Counted from the stretch's first letter, positions 17,304 through 26,941 are shown. The stretch is DNA of 64,000 nucleotides from Ralstonia wenshanensis (GCF_021173085.1 NZ_CP076412.1:496001-560000), one strand, 5' to 3'. Notes: generated by a model not told the origin, from the letters alone. Program-made: numbers and translations.

Positions 17304-19406
17304 ATGAAACTTACCCCCATTGCAATTGCTTTGGCCACGCTTGCCCTGTCGGCCTGCGGCGGCGGCGATTCCGGCAGCAGCGCCAGCACATCGCCCGGCC
17401 CGAACGTTCCGGCTGCACAGACCGTCAGCGGCGTCGCCGCCACGGGTGCGGCCATGCAGGGCGCCACGGTTACGTTGATGGATGCAGCCGGCAAGTCGGT
17501 CGACTGCCCGGCCAACGCGACCACGGGGGCCTTCCAGTGCACGGTCACAGGCCTTACCGCGCCGTTCGTGTTGTCGGCATCGGGCAACGTTGCCGACTCG
17601 CAGGCCACGCTGATCGCGCTGTCTGCCAGTGCCGGTACGCAGACGATCAACATCACCCCCATCACCAATGCTATTGCCGCCACCATCGTGGGCGACAACC
17701 CGAGCAAACTCCTCGGCAACACCGGCCTGCTGCAGAGCAAAGTGACTGCACAAACCGTCTCCAGTACGGTGGCCGCCTATGCCGCCGCGCTGGCCGACCT
17801 GCTGGCCGCCACCGGCAACACCGGCGTAGATCTGATCTCGGGTCCATTGACGGCCGGCGCGCCCGGCCTCGACCGCCTGCTCGATCAGGTGAAAGTGAAC
17901 GTGCTGCCGGACGGCAGCGTGCAGATCAGCTCCGTGGCCGGCGCGTCGAGCGATACGCCCGCGCAGTTGCAGCTCTCGCCCGGCGTAGCGCCCCAGCCCA
18001 GCGACAAGGCGAGCCTGCCAAGCGTGGCGACGATCAATGGCAACCCCGTCGCCAACCTGCCAACCGCCTCTGATCTGGCTGCGTTGCAGACGGCGCTCAA
18101 CCAGTGCTTTGCCGGCTCCACGGGCGCGACGCGCATTGGCGGCAGCGTGCCCGTCTGCGGTCAGATCTTCGTGGATGACGTGACCAGCGGCGCGCTCATC
18201 AACGGCGTGCCCTCGGCCTACCTGAATAACGGCCTGACTGCCGACAAGGAATTCGGCCCCGCATCGGGCGGCGGCGCACCTGGCCTGTTCGCTGATGACG
18301 CGATGAACAACGCCAGCTTCAGCCTGCCGGAGATCATCCGCGTGACATCCAGCAGCGGTGACACACTGTGGGTCAAGCTCGCCTGGACCCGCGCCGACGG
18401 CCTTCGCGATGGCATGCAGCAGCACGTGCAAGTTGCGGTGCAGCCCGCCTCCCGCGCCAGCGGCGACAACGGCTGGCGTATCGTCGGCAACCAACGCGCC
18501 GTGTTCACTAAGGTCAACGCCAATGCGCAGAAGTGGGACTGGTTGAACAGCGCCACCGCAATGACGGGCACCAACGCGTTTGTCGATTCGATCAACATGC
18601 AGGTCGGCATCGTGGACGCCGCCGGCACGCCGGTCGACTTTGCGATCGTGACCGGCCCGGGCCTGCGCAATGGTGTGTTCTTGCAGCCGTCTTCCGGCAC
18701 GTGCGACACGCTGAACATCCGCGCCCAGGTTGGCGCAAGCCAGACCCCTGCGCAACTCGCCCTGCTAGCCAAGCAAAGCGCCTGCCGCAATAACTTCCGA
18801 CTGGCAGGCGTGGCACAAGACCCCGCCAACCAGGGCAGCTTCACGTGGCCCGGCGACGCACCGCGCAATAACACGGCATGGGCCAAGCCGCAACTGACAG
18901 CGTCTGAGCTGGCAACCATCACGCCGTTCAGCGCCTACACGATCGCCATCTATCAGGGCGGTGTCACAAACCAGCCGTCCAAGACCTACACGGTGCGGCT
19001 GCGCACGCCGTCGCCCTCGCCGGATGCGCTGCGCCAGTACACGTGGCAGGACATCTCACAGGCCACGCGCGACATCCTCACACCGGGCACCGCATCGACG
19101 TTTGCGGGCGGCCCCACCCTGCCTGTCACCTGGACGACCAAGGCCGGCGTGCCATTCGTGAAGCGCGTCAACGTGCAGATCCGTTCCACGATGTCGGGCC
19201 AGCCGACGGTGTTCGTGAACGGTGCGGGCCGCGCATCGCCGGCTGCGCCCGGGACCACGATCACCTTGAACGTGGCGGGTGACCAGGGGGCAGCCTTCCC
19301 TGCGGTGACGGGCTGGACGGGCGCGCAGGACATGTCGTTCACCAACATGTCGTGGGCAGACCCGCTGGATCTGAACTTCACCACGTCGGTCGAGTACGAC
19401 CGCTAA
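17304..19406 (+). CDS. Large lipoprotein of unknown function
   Basis: A 700-residue exported lipoprotein. The signal peptide ends in the lipobox LSAC followed by GGGDSGSS, so it should be lipid-anchored. After a Ser/Thr/Gly linker (to about residue 45), a carboxypeptidase-regulatory-like beta domain is suggested by AATGAAMQGATVTLMDAAGK. The remainder is a long beta-rich region without catalytic motifs I recognise. The ATG at 17304 is chosen because AGGGAGGA precedes it; a GTG 54 bases upstream is less likely. A strong hairpin follows the stop. Function is unknown. Confidence 0.8.
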   Translation: MKLTPIAIALATLALSACGGGDSGSSASTSPGPNVPAAQTVSGVAATGAAMQGATVTLMDAAGKSVDCPANATTGAFQCTVTGLTAPFVLSASGNVADSQATLIALSASAGTQTINITPITNAIAATIVGDNPSKLLGNTGLLQSKVTAQTVSSTVAAYAAALADLLAATGNTGVDLISGPLTAGAPGLDRLLDQVKVNVLPDGSVQISSVAGASSDTPAQLQLSPGVAPQPSDKASLPSVATINGNPVANLPTASDLAALQTALNQCFAGSTGATRIGGSVPVCGQIFVDDVTSGALINGVPSAYLNNGLTADKEFGPASGGGAPGLFADDAMNNASFSLPEIIRVTSSSGDTLWVKLAWTRADGLRDGMQQHVQVAVQPASRASGDNGWRIVGNQRAVFTKVNANAQKWDWLNSATAMTGTNAFVDSINMQVGIVDAAGTPVDFAIVTGPGLRNGVFLQPSSGTCDTLNIRAQVGASQTPAQLALLAKQSACRNNFRLAGVAQDPANQGSFTWPGDAPRNNTAWAKPQLTASELATITPFSAYTIAIYQGGVTNQPSKTYTVRLRTPSPSPDALRQYTWQDISQATRDILTPGTASTFAGGPTLPVTWTTKAGVPFVKRVNVQIRSTMSGQPTVFVNGAGRASPAAPGTTITLNVAGDQGAAFPAVTGWTGAQDMSFTNMSWADPLDLNFTTSVEYDR

Positions 19407-19438
19407 CGCGCAGGGCACACGGGGAAGTGCGGTGATCG

Positions 19439-19468
19439 GGCCCGCAAGGTTTGCCTGCCTTGCGGGCC
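19439..19468 (+). terminator. Hairpin downstream of the lipoprotein gene
   Basis: GGCCCGCAAGG pairs perfectly with CCTTGCGGGCC across an 8-base loop (11-bp stem). It lies 33 bases after the stop. There is no T-run, so termination may be Rho-assisted or the structure may protect the 3' end. Confidence 0.6.
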
Positions 19469-19657
19469 TCGATCAACCCACCGTCGCCTCAAACACGCGC
19501 CGGTAATTTCCACCCTCCCGCGTGGCGATGAGGGACCAATCGATGAGCATGCGCGTCCCCAAAAATTGAGCTGCGGTATTGCGCGATCGGCCCATCGCCC
19601 TATCGCCGTTGCTTACATGGCCCTACGACGCATGACGATCCTGATCGTTGGTGACGC

Positions 19658-20191
19658 TCACCCCCAAAAGCCGACGTGCGACTGTGCGGCCTCGTCTTCG
19701 ATAAGCGGGCCGTGCACATCCATGTGGCGCTGCCCGCGTACAAACACCTCCTGGCATGGCAGTGAGAACGTCGGGTTCTCGGGGTGGTCGCCCGTGAGCG
19801 CCAGCAGGCGGTGCTCCGACAACGCATAGACCACGCGGCCGATGTTGCACCAGTAGATGGCGCCCGAGCACATGCAGCAAGGCTCGGCACTGGTGTACAG
19901 CGTGCAGCGCGCAAGCTGCTCGGGCGACAAGACCTTGGCTGCCGCTGCAGCGGCAGCCAGCTCGGCATGCTGCGTGGGGTCGCCCTCCGGCGGCATCGAG
20001 TTATTGCCGGCGCTAGCGATCACGTTGCCGTGCTCATCGACCACCAGCGCGCCAAACGGATGACGGCCGCGCTTGCGTGCGTCGTCGGCCACGGCAATCG
20101 CCTGGCGCAATAGTGCCAAGTCGAGTTCGGTCAGTGGGGATGCCGTGTGGGGTTCAAGGGCGCTCACGATGGAATCCTTGGCATGAGACAT
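19658..20191 (-). CDS. Nucleoside/guanine deaminase family protein (CMP/dCMP deaminase fold)
   Basis: Zinc-dependent deaminase of the cytidine deaminase superfamily, most like guanine or tRNA-adenosine-type nucleoside deaminases. The catalytic HAE motif (in DPTQHAELAAA) and zinc-binding PCCMC (in TSAEPCCMCSGAIYWCNI) are intact. HPFGALVVDEHGNVIASAGN is the substrate-side motif. The start is uncertain: the ATG at 20191 gives 177 residues, while a GTG at 20245 gives 195. Neither has a good ribosome site. It appears monocistronic. Confidence 0.85.
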   Translation of the reverse strand: MSHAKDSIVSALEPHTASPLTELDLALLRQAIAVADDARKRGRHPFGALVVDEHGNVIASAGNNSMPPEGDPTQHAELAAAAAAAKVLSPEQLARCTLYTSAEPCCMCSGAIYWCNIGRVVYALSEHRLLALTGDHPENPTFSLPCQEVFVRGQRHMDVHGPLIEDEAAQSHVGFWG

Positions 20192-20380
20192 CGACGAAAG
20201 AAGGCGGTCCCATTCAGCGAATGGGGTCTGGGCAACATCGCGCACGATCTGACTGTCTTACACGCCACAAGATGCTGCAAAGCAGCCGCAACGGCAATCC
20301 CATCACGCTGTAGCCATGCCATTTGCGCTACGCTTACGGCCTTTCGCCCGACCTCGCTTTCATCGCTTTCGCGTCACCTC

Positions 20381-20812
20381 ATGCCCACGCTGCAACACGT
20401 CGACCTGCGCACGGACCCCGCCGCCCGACCCTTCGTCAAGGACGAGACCGTCCACGTCGACTTTGCCGCCGAAGCCGGCGAGCTGATGAGTCTGGAAGGC
20501 CCCAACCGCTACGCCCCTGGCGATGCGCTGATCACCGGTTCAACGGGCGACCGCTGGGTGGTCTCGCGCGAGCGTTTCGATGCGAAGTACGGCCCTGCCG
20601 ATGCGGCGCTCGAGCATGGGCAGGCAGGCGCTTATCGCAACCGCCCGAGCGTGGTGCTTGCCAGGCAGATGAACGAAGCGTTCTCGATGGCGCGCTCCGA
20701 AGCCGGCGACGTGCTGCACGGCCAGGCCGGCGACTGGGTGCTCCAGTACGCCCCCGGCGACTACGGCGTCGTCCAGGCCCAGCGCTTCGCCAAGGTCTAC
20801 CGGCCCGCCTGA
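20381..20812 (+). CDS. PGDYG family protein
   Basis: A 143-residue soluble protein of the PGDYG family, named for the motif seen here as APGDYGVV near the C-terminus. It also carries NRYAPGDALITGSTGDRWVVSRERF, a related repeat-like segment, and a basic/hydrophobic middle. The function is unknown. The frame is open much further upstream, but the ATG at 20381 starts the conserved part. It converges with the exported protein gene; the stops are only a few bases apart. Confidence 0.82.
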   Translation: MPTLQHVDLRTDPAARPFVKDETVHVDFAAEAGELMSLEGPNRYAPGDALITGSTGDRWVVSRERFDAKYGPADAALEHGQAGAYRNRPSVVLARQMNEAFSMARSEAGDVLHGQAGDWVLQYAPGDYGVVQAQRFAKVYRPA

Positions 20813-20816
20813 AGCG

Positions 20817-21764
20817 CTACTGCGCCGTCTGCTGGCGCTCAGTCTCGTGGCGCTTCATCTGCAGGTAGTCCTGGCGCTCTACTTCATGCAACTGGCGCGG
20901 GTACTGCTCGGTGGCGTTGAACCACGTGTTCAGCCGCTGCTGCAAACGCTTGTCCGGCGGCGCCGACAACGCCTTCAGATAGGCATCGATGGCGAGGTAG
21001 TAGCGCATCGTGTTGCGCTCGAGCAGGCCACGCACACCGCCCACATATTCCGGTGCGGCGGCTGAGGATTCTGCCGTCTTTGTAAAACCCACCTTGTCGC
21101 TGCCGACCGTGCCCAGATACGTGCGCATGGCCAGCCGCCCTGCGGTGCCATAACCGTACGCGTACGTCAGATGCAGAAAGGTGTGATTGCCGCCGGCCGG
21201 GGCCGGAATCGCCTCCAGCATGATGCGGTAATCCTTCGTGCTGAACGGCCCGGACTCAGCATTCAGTTCCACGCGGAAGTAGCCCGCGCTGCTGGCAACG
21301 GGGCGGTAGTTGAATTCCAGCCGATAGCTGCTGGACAAGCTCTGCTCAACCTTGCGGCCCAGATTCACGTCGAGCACGGTGCCACGGGGCCCGGACCCGG
21401 CGCGGCAATACTTGATGTTGAGGTGGAGGATCAGCACGTCGCACCAGTTGCCGGGGCCTTGCGTTGCGTCACTCAACGCGCCGCTCACCGTAGCGAACGG
21501 GTAATCGACCACGCTGTAGATGTCGCCCTGGAGCACGTTGGGCGTCTCGGTGGATTCCAACACCAGCGGACGGTGGAACGGGTTGTCAGCCAACTGGGGC
21601 GCCACGCTCTGATATTTGTCGCGCAGGCCCTGCGCATTGTCTGCCGCGCGCAAGGCGGGGCTCAGGCATAGGCCGGCCACCAGCGCAAGCAGGGCAATGG
21701 GGCGCAGCCAGGCGGGATGTCGAAGCAAGGTCATAAACGGCGTTCTTGTGGAGTTGGTCTTCAT
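20817..21764 (-). CDS. Exported protein of unknown function
   Basis: A 315-residue protein with a signal peptide of about 41 residues (hydrophobic RPIALLALVAGLCLSPALRA, cleavage likely before ADNAQ). The mature part is soluble and beta-rich, with two cysteines (NWCDVLILHLNIKYC) that could form a disulfide in the periplasm, a Tyr-rich YAYGYGTAG stretch, and a highly polar Gln/Arg-rich C-terminus. An ATG ten codons downstream (MTLLRHP) is an alternative start. Similar proteins occur in other Burkholderiales, but no function is known to me. Confidence 0.75.
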   Translation of the reverse strand: MKTNSTRTPFMTLLRHPAWLRPIALLALVAGLCLSPALRAADNAQGLRDKYQSVAPQLADNPFHRPLVLESTETPNVLQGDIYSVVDYPFATVSGALSDATQGPGNWCDVLILHLNIKYCRAGSGPRGTVLDVNLGRKVEQSLSSSYRLEFNYRPVASSAGYFRVELNAESGPFSTKDYRIMLEAIPAPAGGNHTFLHLTYAYGYGTAGRLAMRTYLGTVGSDKVGFTKTAESSAAAPEYVGGVRGLLERNTMRYYLAIDAYLKALSAPPDKRLQQRLNTWFNATEQYPRQLHEVERQDYLQMKRHETERQQTAQ

Positions 21765-21922
21765 TCTAGGAGGCGCTAACGCCCACAGTCTCGCAACAAA
21801 TGGGCCTGCGGATGCACATCGACCATGCGGCGTTCTGTCATCACGACAGCCAAGGCGTGCTCCGATGCGGCTCGGTAAAATGAACGCTTCTTCGCCTCGT
21901 GCTTCCCGGCACTTCCGGCACC

Positions 21923-22819
21923 ATGCCCTCGCCCCTCGTCGCCATTCGCGAACGCATCGCCAACCAGGTCCGCGGCCTTACGCGCGCGACCGGCAGCCTC
22001 ACCCTCGACATTGCCTCGCCACCGGGCGACCCTGGGCTGTTCGGCCCCGACGCGGTCTGCTGGAAGGTGCATGCCGATTTCCCGGCGATGATGGCCGGCG
22101 GCATCAGCGCGCTGTTGCTGCAGGCGCTGCACCCCCGCGCGCTGGCCGGCGTATGGGACCACTCCAACTTCCGGGAAGACCTGCAAGGGCGCCTGGGCCG
22201 CACCGCACAGTTCGTGGCCGGCACCACGTACGGCAGCCGGCATGATGCACTGGCGCTCATCGAGCGCGTGAAGACCATCCACGACCGCGTGCAGGGCATC
22301 GCGCCCGATGGCCGGCCATATTCAGCCAACGACCCAGACCTGCTTACCTGGGTGCACGTGGCCGAGATGTCCAGCTTCCTGGCGGGCTATCTGCGCTACG
22401 TAGACGGCAACCTCAGCGGCGCCCAGCAGGATCGTTACTTTGAAGAGACCGCGCTGGTGGCCGAGATGCTCGGCGCGCGCGACGTGCCGAAATCGCGGGC
22501 GGCCGTGCAGACCTATCTGAATGCAATGCGCGCCGAGCTGGTGGCCAGCGATCGCACACGCACGGTGGTGGAGGTATTGACGACGTGGCAGGCGCCGCGC
22601 CCGGGGTTGCGCCCGGCGGTACGCCTTTTCCTGGACGCGGGCATCCAGCTGCTGCCTCCGTGGGCAATACAGATGCTCGATCTCAAGCGGCCACCGCTGC
22701 AGGCAGCGTTTGCGTCGGCAGCCATGCGCACCTTGGCGCCCACGCTGCGCTGGGCGTTATACGAGGGCAGCGTCGCGCGCCGGGCCAGGCACCGCGCACT
22801 GGCGCCCGCAACGACATAG
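21923..22819 (+). CDS. MpaB-like oxygenase family protein (DUF2236)
   Basis: A roughly 298-residue protein of the DUF2236/MpaB family, related to latex-clearing and fungal MpaB oxygenases that are thought to bind haem. Typical motifs are the GGISALLLQALHPRALAGV helix and VHVAEMSSFLAGYLRY; conserved His residues in these helices could be ligands. The frame opens at a GTG at 21899, but the ATG at 21923 is preferred. It converges with the drug exporter. The substrate is unknown. Confidence 0.8.
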   Translation: MPSPLVAIRERIANQVRGLTRATGSLTLDIASPPGDPGLFGPDAVCWKVHADFPAMMAGGISALLLQALHPRALAGVWDHSNFREDLQGRLGRTAQFVAGTTYGSRHDALALIERVKTIHDRVQGIAPDGRPYSANDPDLLTWVHVAEMSSFLAGYLRYVDGNLSGAQQDRYFEETALVAEMLGARDVPKSRAAVQTYLNAMRAELVASDRTRTVVEVLTTWQAPRPGLRPAVRLFLDAGIQLLPPWAIQMLDLKRPPLQAAFASAAMRTLAPTLRWALYEGSVARRARHRALAPATT

Positions 22820-22831
22820 TGCGTCCGCGCG

Positions 22832-24412
22832 TTACTCGATGGCTTCGGCAAGCGACACCTTGCCGCGCAGCACCTTCTCTTCCAGCCGGATGATCAGCAG
22901 CGGCGAGATCACCGACACGGCAGCCGCAAAGAAGAACAGATGCCTGAAGGCGCTCTCGCCTGCGCGCTGCAGGGCCTCGGCATCGGCGCCGCTGCTGGCA
23001 AGCGCGGCGTGGAAGAGGTCCATCAGCACATCGCCGCCGGCCGCTACCTGCGCTTCAGGTGCCGCCTGACGCAGCAGCGCAATCAGCACGGACGTCAGCA
23101 CCGCCACACCCACCGCGCCACCCAGCAGGCGCGAGAAGGCCGTCAACGCCGTGGCCAGGCCCACCGTTTGCGGCGGCACGGCGTTTTGCGTGGCGACCAG
23201 GCCGGTCGGGAACTGCACACCAATCGCCAGGCCGAGCACGATCATCGCCAGGGTCAGCGCCAGTACGCTGTGCGGGTCCAACAAACCCAGCGAGGCCACG
23301 GCAAACGGCACCACGCACGCGCCACCCAGCATGAGGGGCTTGTAGCGGCCGCTGTGCGTCATCCACTTTCCGGCAATAAAGGCGCCAAGCGGAATGGACA
23401 GCGTGAGCGGCACGAGACGCAGTGCCGCAGCATCGGGGCTGGCACCCGCCACCATCTGGAAGCGCAGCGGCATCAGCACCGATGTGGCAATGAGTTGGAA
23501 GAAGCAGAGGAACAGCGCCAGGCAGCAGATCGTGACCGTGCGCACACGGAACATCGACAGGGGAATGATCGGCTCGACGGCACGGTTCTCTTGCCACACA
23601 AACGCGCCCAGCAGCAGCACGGCACCCGCCAGCAGGCCAAGGTTCTCGGGCTGCGTGAGCGGCGTGCCCTGCCCCACACGGGTGATCATCAACAACAGCG
23701 CGGTCAGCCCGCCGGCAAACAGCACCACGCCCGGCACGTCGATGGGCCGACGCTGATGCGCCACCGGCAGATGCCGCAGCGTGCGGCGTACGACCAGCAG
23801 CGCGACGATGCCCAGCGGCAGATTGATCCAGAAGATCCATCGCCACGACAGGTAATGCGTCAGATAACCGCCGATCACTGGTCCCGCGAGGCTGGCCATG
23901 GCCCACATGCCGCTCACGTAGCCCTGGTAGCGGCCACGCTCGCGCAGCGGCACCACGTCGGCAATCGTGGCCTGCGATACCGAAATCAGGCCGCCGCCGC
24001 CAAGGCCCTGCAGCACGCGTGCGAGCAGCAGCATCGGCATGCTCGTGGCCAGTGCACACGCTACGGAAGCCAGCACGAACAGGACGATGGCCGTCGTCAA
24101 CATGGCGCGGCGGCCGTAGAGGTCGCTCAACTTGCCGTAGATCGGCGTCACGACCGTGGACGCCACCAGGTACGCCGACACCAGCCACGCCATCAGCGCA
24201 AAGCCGTTGAATTCGCCCGCGATCACGGGCAACGCCACCGCAACGATGGTTTGCTCCAGCGCGCCCAGCAAAATGGCAAGCATCAGCCCGCCCATCACCG
24301 CCATCACCGGAATTTCGGCCACCGGTGGCGTATCCAGCGGGCTGGATACCGTCCCAATGGGCGCGGTAGGCGTGTCTGGCTTGGGCGGTTCGATGCTCGG
24401 GCGGGAGGACAT
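22832..24412 (-). CDS. MFS multidrug exporter, DHA2 (14-segment) family
   Basis: A 526-residue drug:proton antiporter of the DHA2 type with 14 predicted membrane segments. Family motifs include the segment-1 LGALEQTIVAVALPVIAGEF and the loop GKLSDLYGRR. Motif C-like glycines fall in GPVIGGYLTHYLSWRWIFWINLP. It probably exports toxic compounds across the inner membrane; no membrane-fusion partner is adjacent. It lies downstream of, and in the same direction as, a LysR regulator, which suggests regulation by it. Confidence 0.88.
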   Translation of the reverse strand: MSSRPSIEPPKPDTPTAPIGTVSSPLDTPPVAEIPVMAVMGGLMLAILLGALEQTIVAVALPVIAGEFNGFALMAWLVSAYLVASTVVTPIYGKLSDLYGRRAMLTTAIVLFVLASVACALATSMPMLLLARVLQGLGGGGLISVSQATIADVVPLRERGRYQGYVSGMWAMASLAGPVIGGYLTHYLSWRWIFWINLPLGIVALLVVRRTLRHLPVAHQRRPIDVPGVVLFAGGLTALLLMITRVGQGTPLTQPENLGLLAGAVLLLGAFVWQENRAVEPIIPLSMFRVRTVTICCLALFLCFFQLIATSVLMPLRFQMVAGASPDAAALRLVPLTLSIPLGAFIAGKWMTHSGRYKPLMLGGACVVPFAVASLGLLDPHSVLALTLAMIVLGLAIGVQFPTGLVATQNAVPPQTVGLATALTAFSRLLGGAVGVAVLTSVLIALLRQAAPEAQVAAGGDVLMDLFHAALASSGADAEALQRAGESAFRHLFFFAAAVSVISPLLIIRLEEKVLRGKVSLAEAIE

Positions 24413-24502
24413 GGGAATGTGCGCGAATGCCGCTCAAGGCACCCGCGCCAATGGGAGAAGCGAAGCCGTTGATGATACTGCCGATTCGCATTCGTTGCAG
24501 AG

Positions 24503-25450
24503 TCAACGATCGGGTTGCCGGACGATGTCCTCATAACAACGGCTGACATTTGCCGTCATGCCGGGCAACTCTTCTGCAAGAAATTCAATGAACGCGCGCA
24601 CGGCCGGTACCAGCCCGCGGCGTGACGGAAACACTGCGTGAAACTGGTGCACCGGCAAGCGGTATTCCGGCAGCAGCACGACCAGCCGCCCATCGCGCAC
24701 CGGCTCAGCGCACAGGTTGAACGGCAGTTGCGCAACGCCAATCCCGGCCAGCGCCGTCTGCCCCATCAGGTACAAGTCGTCCGTCACCAGTGCGGGGGTG
24801 TAGTCGATATCGACCGCGCCGCCTTCGGGGGCGGTCAGGCGCCAGCGCGTCCGCTCGCCAGCCGCACCATCGACGCCCACGCCCATCACGCCGCGCATCG
24901 ATTCCGGCGTCTCCAACGGGCCATGCTCGGCAACAAATGACGGGCTGGCGACGAGCACCTGATCGCTCACGCCAAAGCTGCGCACGACAAGGTTGGAATC
25001 GTCCAGCGTCGAGCGCACGCGCAACGCCACGTCGTAGCCGTCGCCGATCACGTCGACACGGCGGTTCGTCACGTCCAGCTCCAGCCGCACGTCGGGCTGC
25101 GCACGCAGGAATTTCGACAGCACGGGTGCGATGAAGACGTGCGCCACGCCCACCGGACAGCTCACGCGCAGGCGGCCGGAAGGTTTTTCGCTGGCATGCT
25201 CGGCCACCTCGAAGGCGGCGCGGGCGGCCTGCGTCATCGATTCGCAATGCGTAAAGAACGCCGAGCCCACGTCCGTCACATGCACCGCCCGCGTTGAGCG
25301 CTGCAGCAGCCGCACACCCAGACGCGTCTCGAGATCGGCCACGCGGCGGCTCACGCGCGATTTGGGAATCCCCAGCGCCCGGGCGGCGCCGGAAAAACTG
25401 CCGTGCGTCACCACACTGGCAAACAGGACGAGGTCGTTCAGGTCTTCCAT
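24503..25450 (-). CDS. LysR family transcriptional regulator
   Basis: A 315-residue LysR regulator. The N-terminal winged helix (LVLFASVVTHGSFSGAARALGIPKSRVSRRVADLETRLGVRLLQRS, residues 7-52) is intact and is followed by the periplasmic-binding-like effector domain (about 90-300). The gene is divergent from azoR and upstream of an MFS exporter, so the likely targets are both. This pairing is common for azoreductase genes responding to quinones or electrophiles. The effector is not known from sequence. Confidence 0.9.
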   Translation of the reverse strand: MEDLNDLVLFASVVTHGSFSGAARALGIPKSRVSRRVADLETRLGVRLLQRSTRAVHVTDVGSAFFTHCESMTQAARAAFEVAEHASEKPSGRLRVSCPVGVAHVFIAPVLSKFLRAQPDVRLELDVTNRRVDVIGDGYDVALRVRSTLDDSNLVVRSFGVSDQVLVASPSFVAEHGPLETPESMRGVMGVGVDGAAGERTRWRLTAPEGGAVDIDYTPALVTDDLYLMGQTALAGIGVAQLPFNLCAEPVRDGRLVVLLPEYRLPVHQFHAVFPSRRGLVPAVRAFIEFLAEELPGMTANVSRCYEDIVRQPDR

Positions 25451-25577
25451 GGCCGTTCTCCAAAGCTCCGGCGCATTGTCTCACTCATAGAACGATGTGT
25501 GTCGATTCGACCCACTACTGGAACCTGCTGCATCGCACTATCTTTGCAGCAACCCACCTTTTTCTTGGAGAGACACC

Positions 25578-26204
25578 ATGCAAGTCCTTCACATTGATTC
25601 CAGCATCCTCGGTGACGCCTCGGCCTCGCGCCTCCTGAGCGCCGCCATTGTTGACGAGCTGCGCCGCGAAAACCCCAGCACCACCGTCGTCCACCGTGAC
25701 CTGTCGGTCGAAGCGATTCCGCACCTGGACGGCGCTATTGCCGCCGGCTTTCGCGCCACGGGCGCCGATGATTTTGACGATGCCACCCGCGCCGAGCATG
25801 CCCGGTCAGAAGCGCTCGTGAATGAACTGCTCGCCAGCGACGTAATCGTGGTGGGCGCACCGATGTACAACTTCTCGGTGCCCAGCCAGCTCAAGGCCTG
25901 GATTGACCGCGTGGCGCAAGCCGGCCGTACATTCAAGTACACGGAAAACGGCCCGGTTGGCCTGGCCGGTGGCAAGAAGGTGATCGTTGCGTCGACACGC
26001 GGCGGCATGTACTCCGCCGGCCCGGCAGCCGCCATGGATTTCCAGGAGGCCTATCTGAAGACCGTCTTCGGCTTCTTTGGCATCACCGATGTGCAGTTCG
26101 TACGCGCAGAACGCCTGGCGATGGGCCCGGACGCCCGCGCACAAGCCCTGGAAGCAGCACACGCCGCCATGCGCGACGTTGTCAGCCAGGCCGTGGCAGC
26201 CTGA
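25578..26204 (+). CDS. azoR: FMN-dependent NADH-azoreductase
   Basis: A 208-residue flavodoxin-like quinone or azo reductase. The N-terminal FMN motif (LHIDSSILGDASASRLLSAAI), the central APMYNFSVPSQLKAWIDRV and the GLAGGKKVIVASTRGGMY stretch match AzoR. It reduces quinones and azo compounds with NADH, giving protection from thiol stress. The ATG is preceded by CTTGGAGAG. It is divergent from a LysR regulator with a gap of about 130 bp and is followed by two hairpins. Confidence 0.93.
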   Translation: MQVLHIDSSILGDASASRLLSAAIVDELRRENPSTTVVHRDLSVEAIPHLDGAIAAGFRATGADDFDDATRAEHARSEALVNELLASDVIVVGAPMYNFSVPSQLKAWIDRVAQAGRTFKYTENGPVGLAGGKKVIVASTRGGMYSAGPAAAMDFQEAYLKTVFGFFGITDVQFVRAERLAMGPDARAQALEAAHAAMRDVVSQAVAA

Positions 26205-26211
26205 GCGAACA

Positions 26212-26243
26212 CGGTTGCGGCGCAACGGGACGCGCCGCAACCG
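26212..26243 (+). terminator. Hairpin after azoR
   Basis: CGGTTGCGGCGC (26212-26223) pairs perfectly with GCGCCGCAACCG (26232-26243) over an 8-base loop, 8 bases after the azoR stop. No T-run follows; a second true terminator lies just beyond. Confidence 0.6.
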
Positions 26244-26258
26244 GCATCGCAGAATGCC

Positions 26259-26298
26259 AAACGGGCGCCAGCAGCAATGCGGCGCCCGTTTTCGTTTT
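26259..26298 (+). terminator. Intrinsic terminator between azoR and a small membrane protein gene
   Basis: AAACGGGCGCC pairs perfectly with GGCGCCCGTTT across an 11-base loop and is followed by TCGTTTTT. It can stop azoR transcription and, because both flanks are A/T-rich, possibly the opposing small gene too. Confidence 0.8.
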
Positions 26299-26347
26299 TA
26301 CTGGCGTGGCAAGAAGATGGGATCGGCGCAGATGGCCGATCGGCAGA

Positions 26348-26494
26348 TCACTCGTCGCGGTGTTCGCGTGCCTCGTGCATCGCTTCGAGCATCCGGCGCG
26401 TACGCAGCTTGTTCCACATGACCGGCGCGACGATCGCGGTAGCGATCAAGCACGGTGCGGCCCAGGCGATGGTGGATTCCAGAAGATTCGTCAT
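26348..26494 (-). CDS. Small membrane protein, 48 aa
   Basis: A 48-residue ORF starting MTNLLESTIAWAAP. It has one predicted membrane segment (about residues 10-27), then a basic juxtamembrane KLRTRR and a charged His/Glu tail (AMHEAREHRDE). GGGGGA precedes the ATG by about six bases. The frame is open further upstream, but that extension looks non-coding. It fits a single-pass inner membrane protein with its charged tail inside. Unknown function; moderate confidence that it is translated. Confidence 0.5.
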   Translation of the reverse strand: MTNLLESTIAWAAPCLIATAIVAPVMWNKLRTRRMLEAMHEAREHRDE

Positions 26495-26646
26495 GATGCG
26501 TCCCCCGATGTGTTGCCGATGCGCACGGTTGGGCGGCGCGCATCGCATGGTCCCCGCAGGGCTTTGCTGCCTCGGCTGGAGCCGAGACGCCCTGACATCT
26601 ATATGAACGGCTATCGGCGCTGTGCGTTCAAACTTGAAGCCCAACG

Positions 26647-26878
26647 TTTACCGTTTGTTGTATTTCCCGCCGATCTCGACGATCTGTCAATAGTGTGGCG
26701 ATAAGTTCGTGGAACATTGTGGCGCCGTGCTGACAGTGCCTGAACAGGCCCGAGCGGCTCCACAGTCTGATCGCAAAGGTAACGGCAAATTACGGCAACC
26801 GTGACGCAAGCGTTGCCAGCACGGGGCGGGCCGTCGATTACCGGCCTGAACGTCACAGTTTTTCTTACAAACGGTAAA
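26647..26878. repeat. Widely spaced inverted repeat upstream of a small lipoprotein gene
   Basis: TTTACCGTTTGT (26647-26658) recurs as its exact complement ACAAACGGTAAA (26867-26878). The 26495-26941 gap has no other convincing gene. Paired copies facing each other could be operator sites allowing looping, with the second copy about 65 bases ahead of the lipoprotein start. Confidence 0.4.
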
Positions 26879-26941
26879 GCGCGGTTTCGAGGGGTGTCCA
26901 TACAGTGAGGCCAAGTCCAACGATCACCACGGAGCCTCATC

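Noticed and set aside
22940-24472. A 510-codon plus-strand frame opposite the DHA2 exporter
   Set aside because: Composed largely of His, Gln and Arg, an antisense shadow of a membrane-protein gene.
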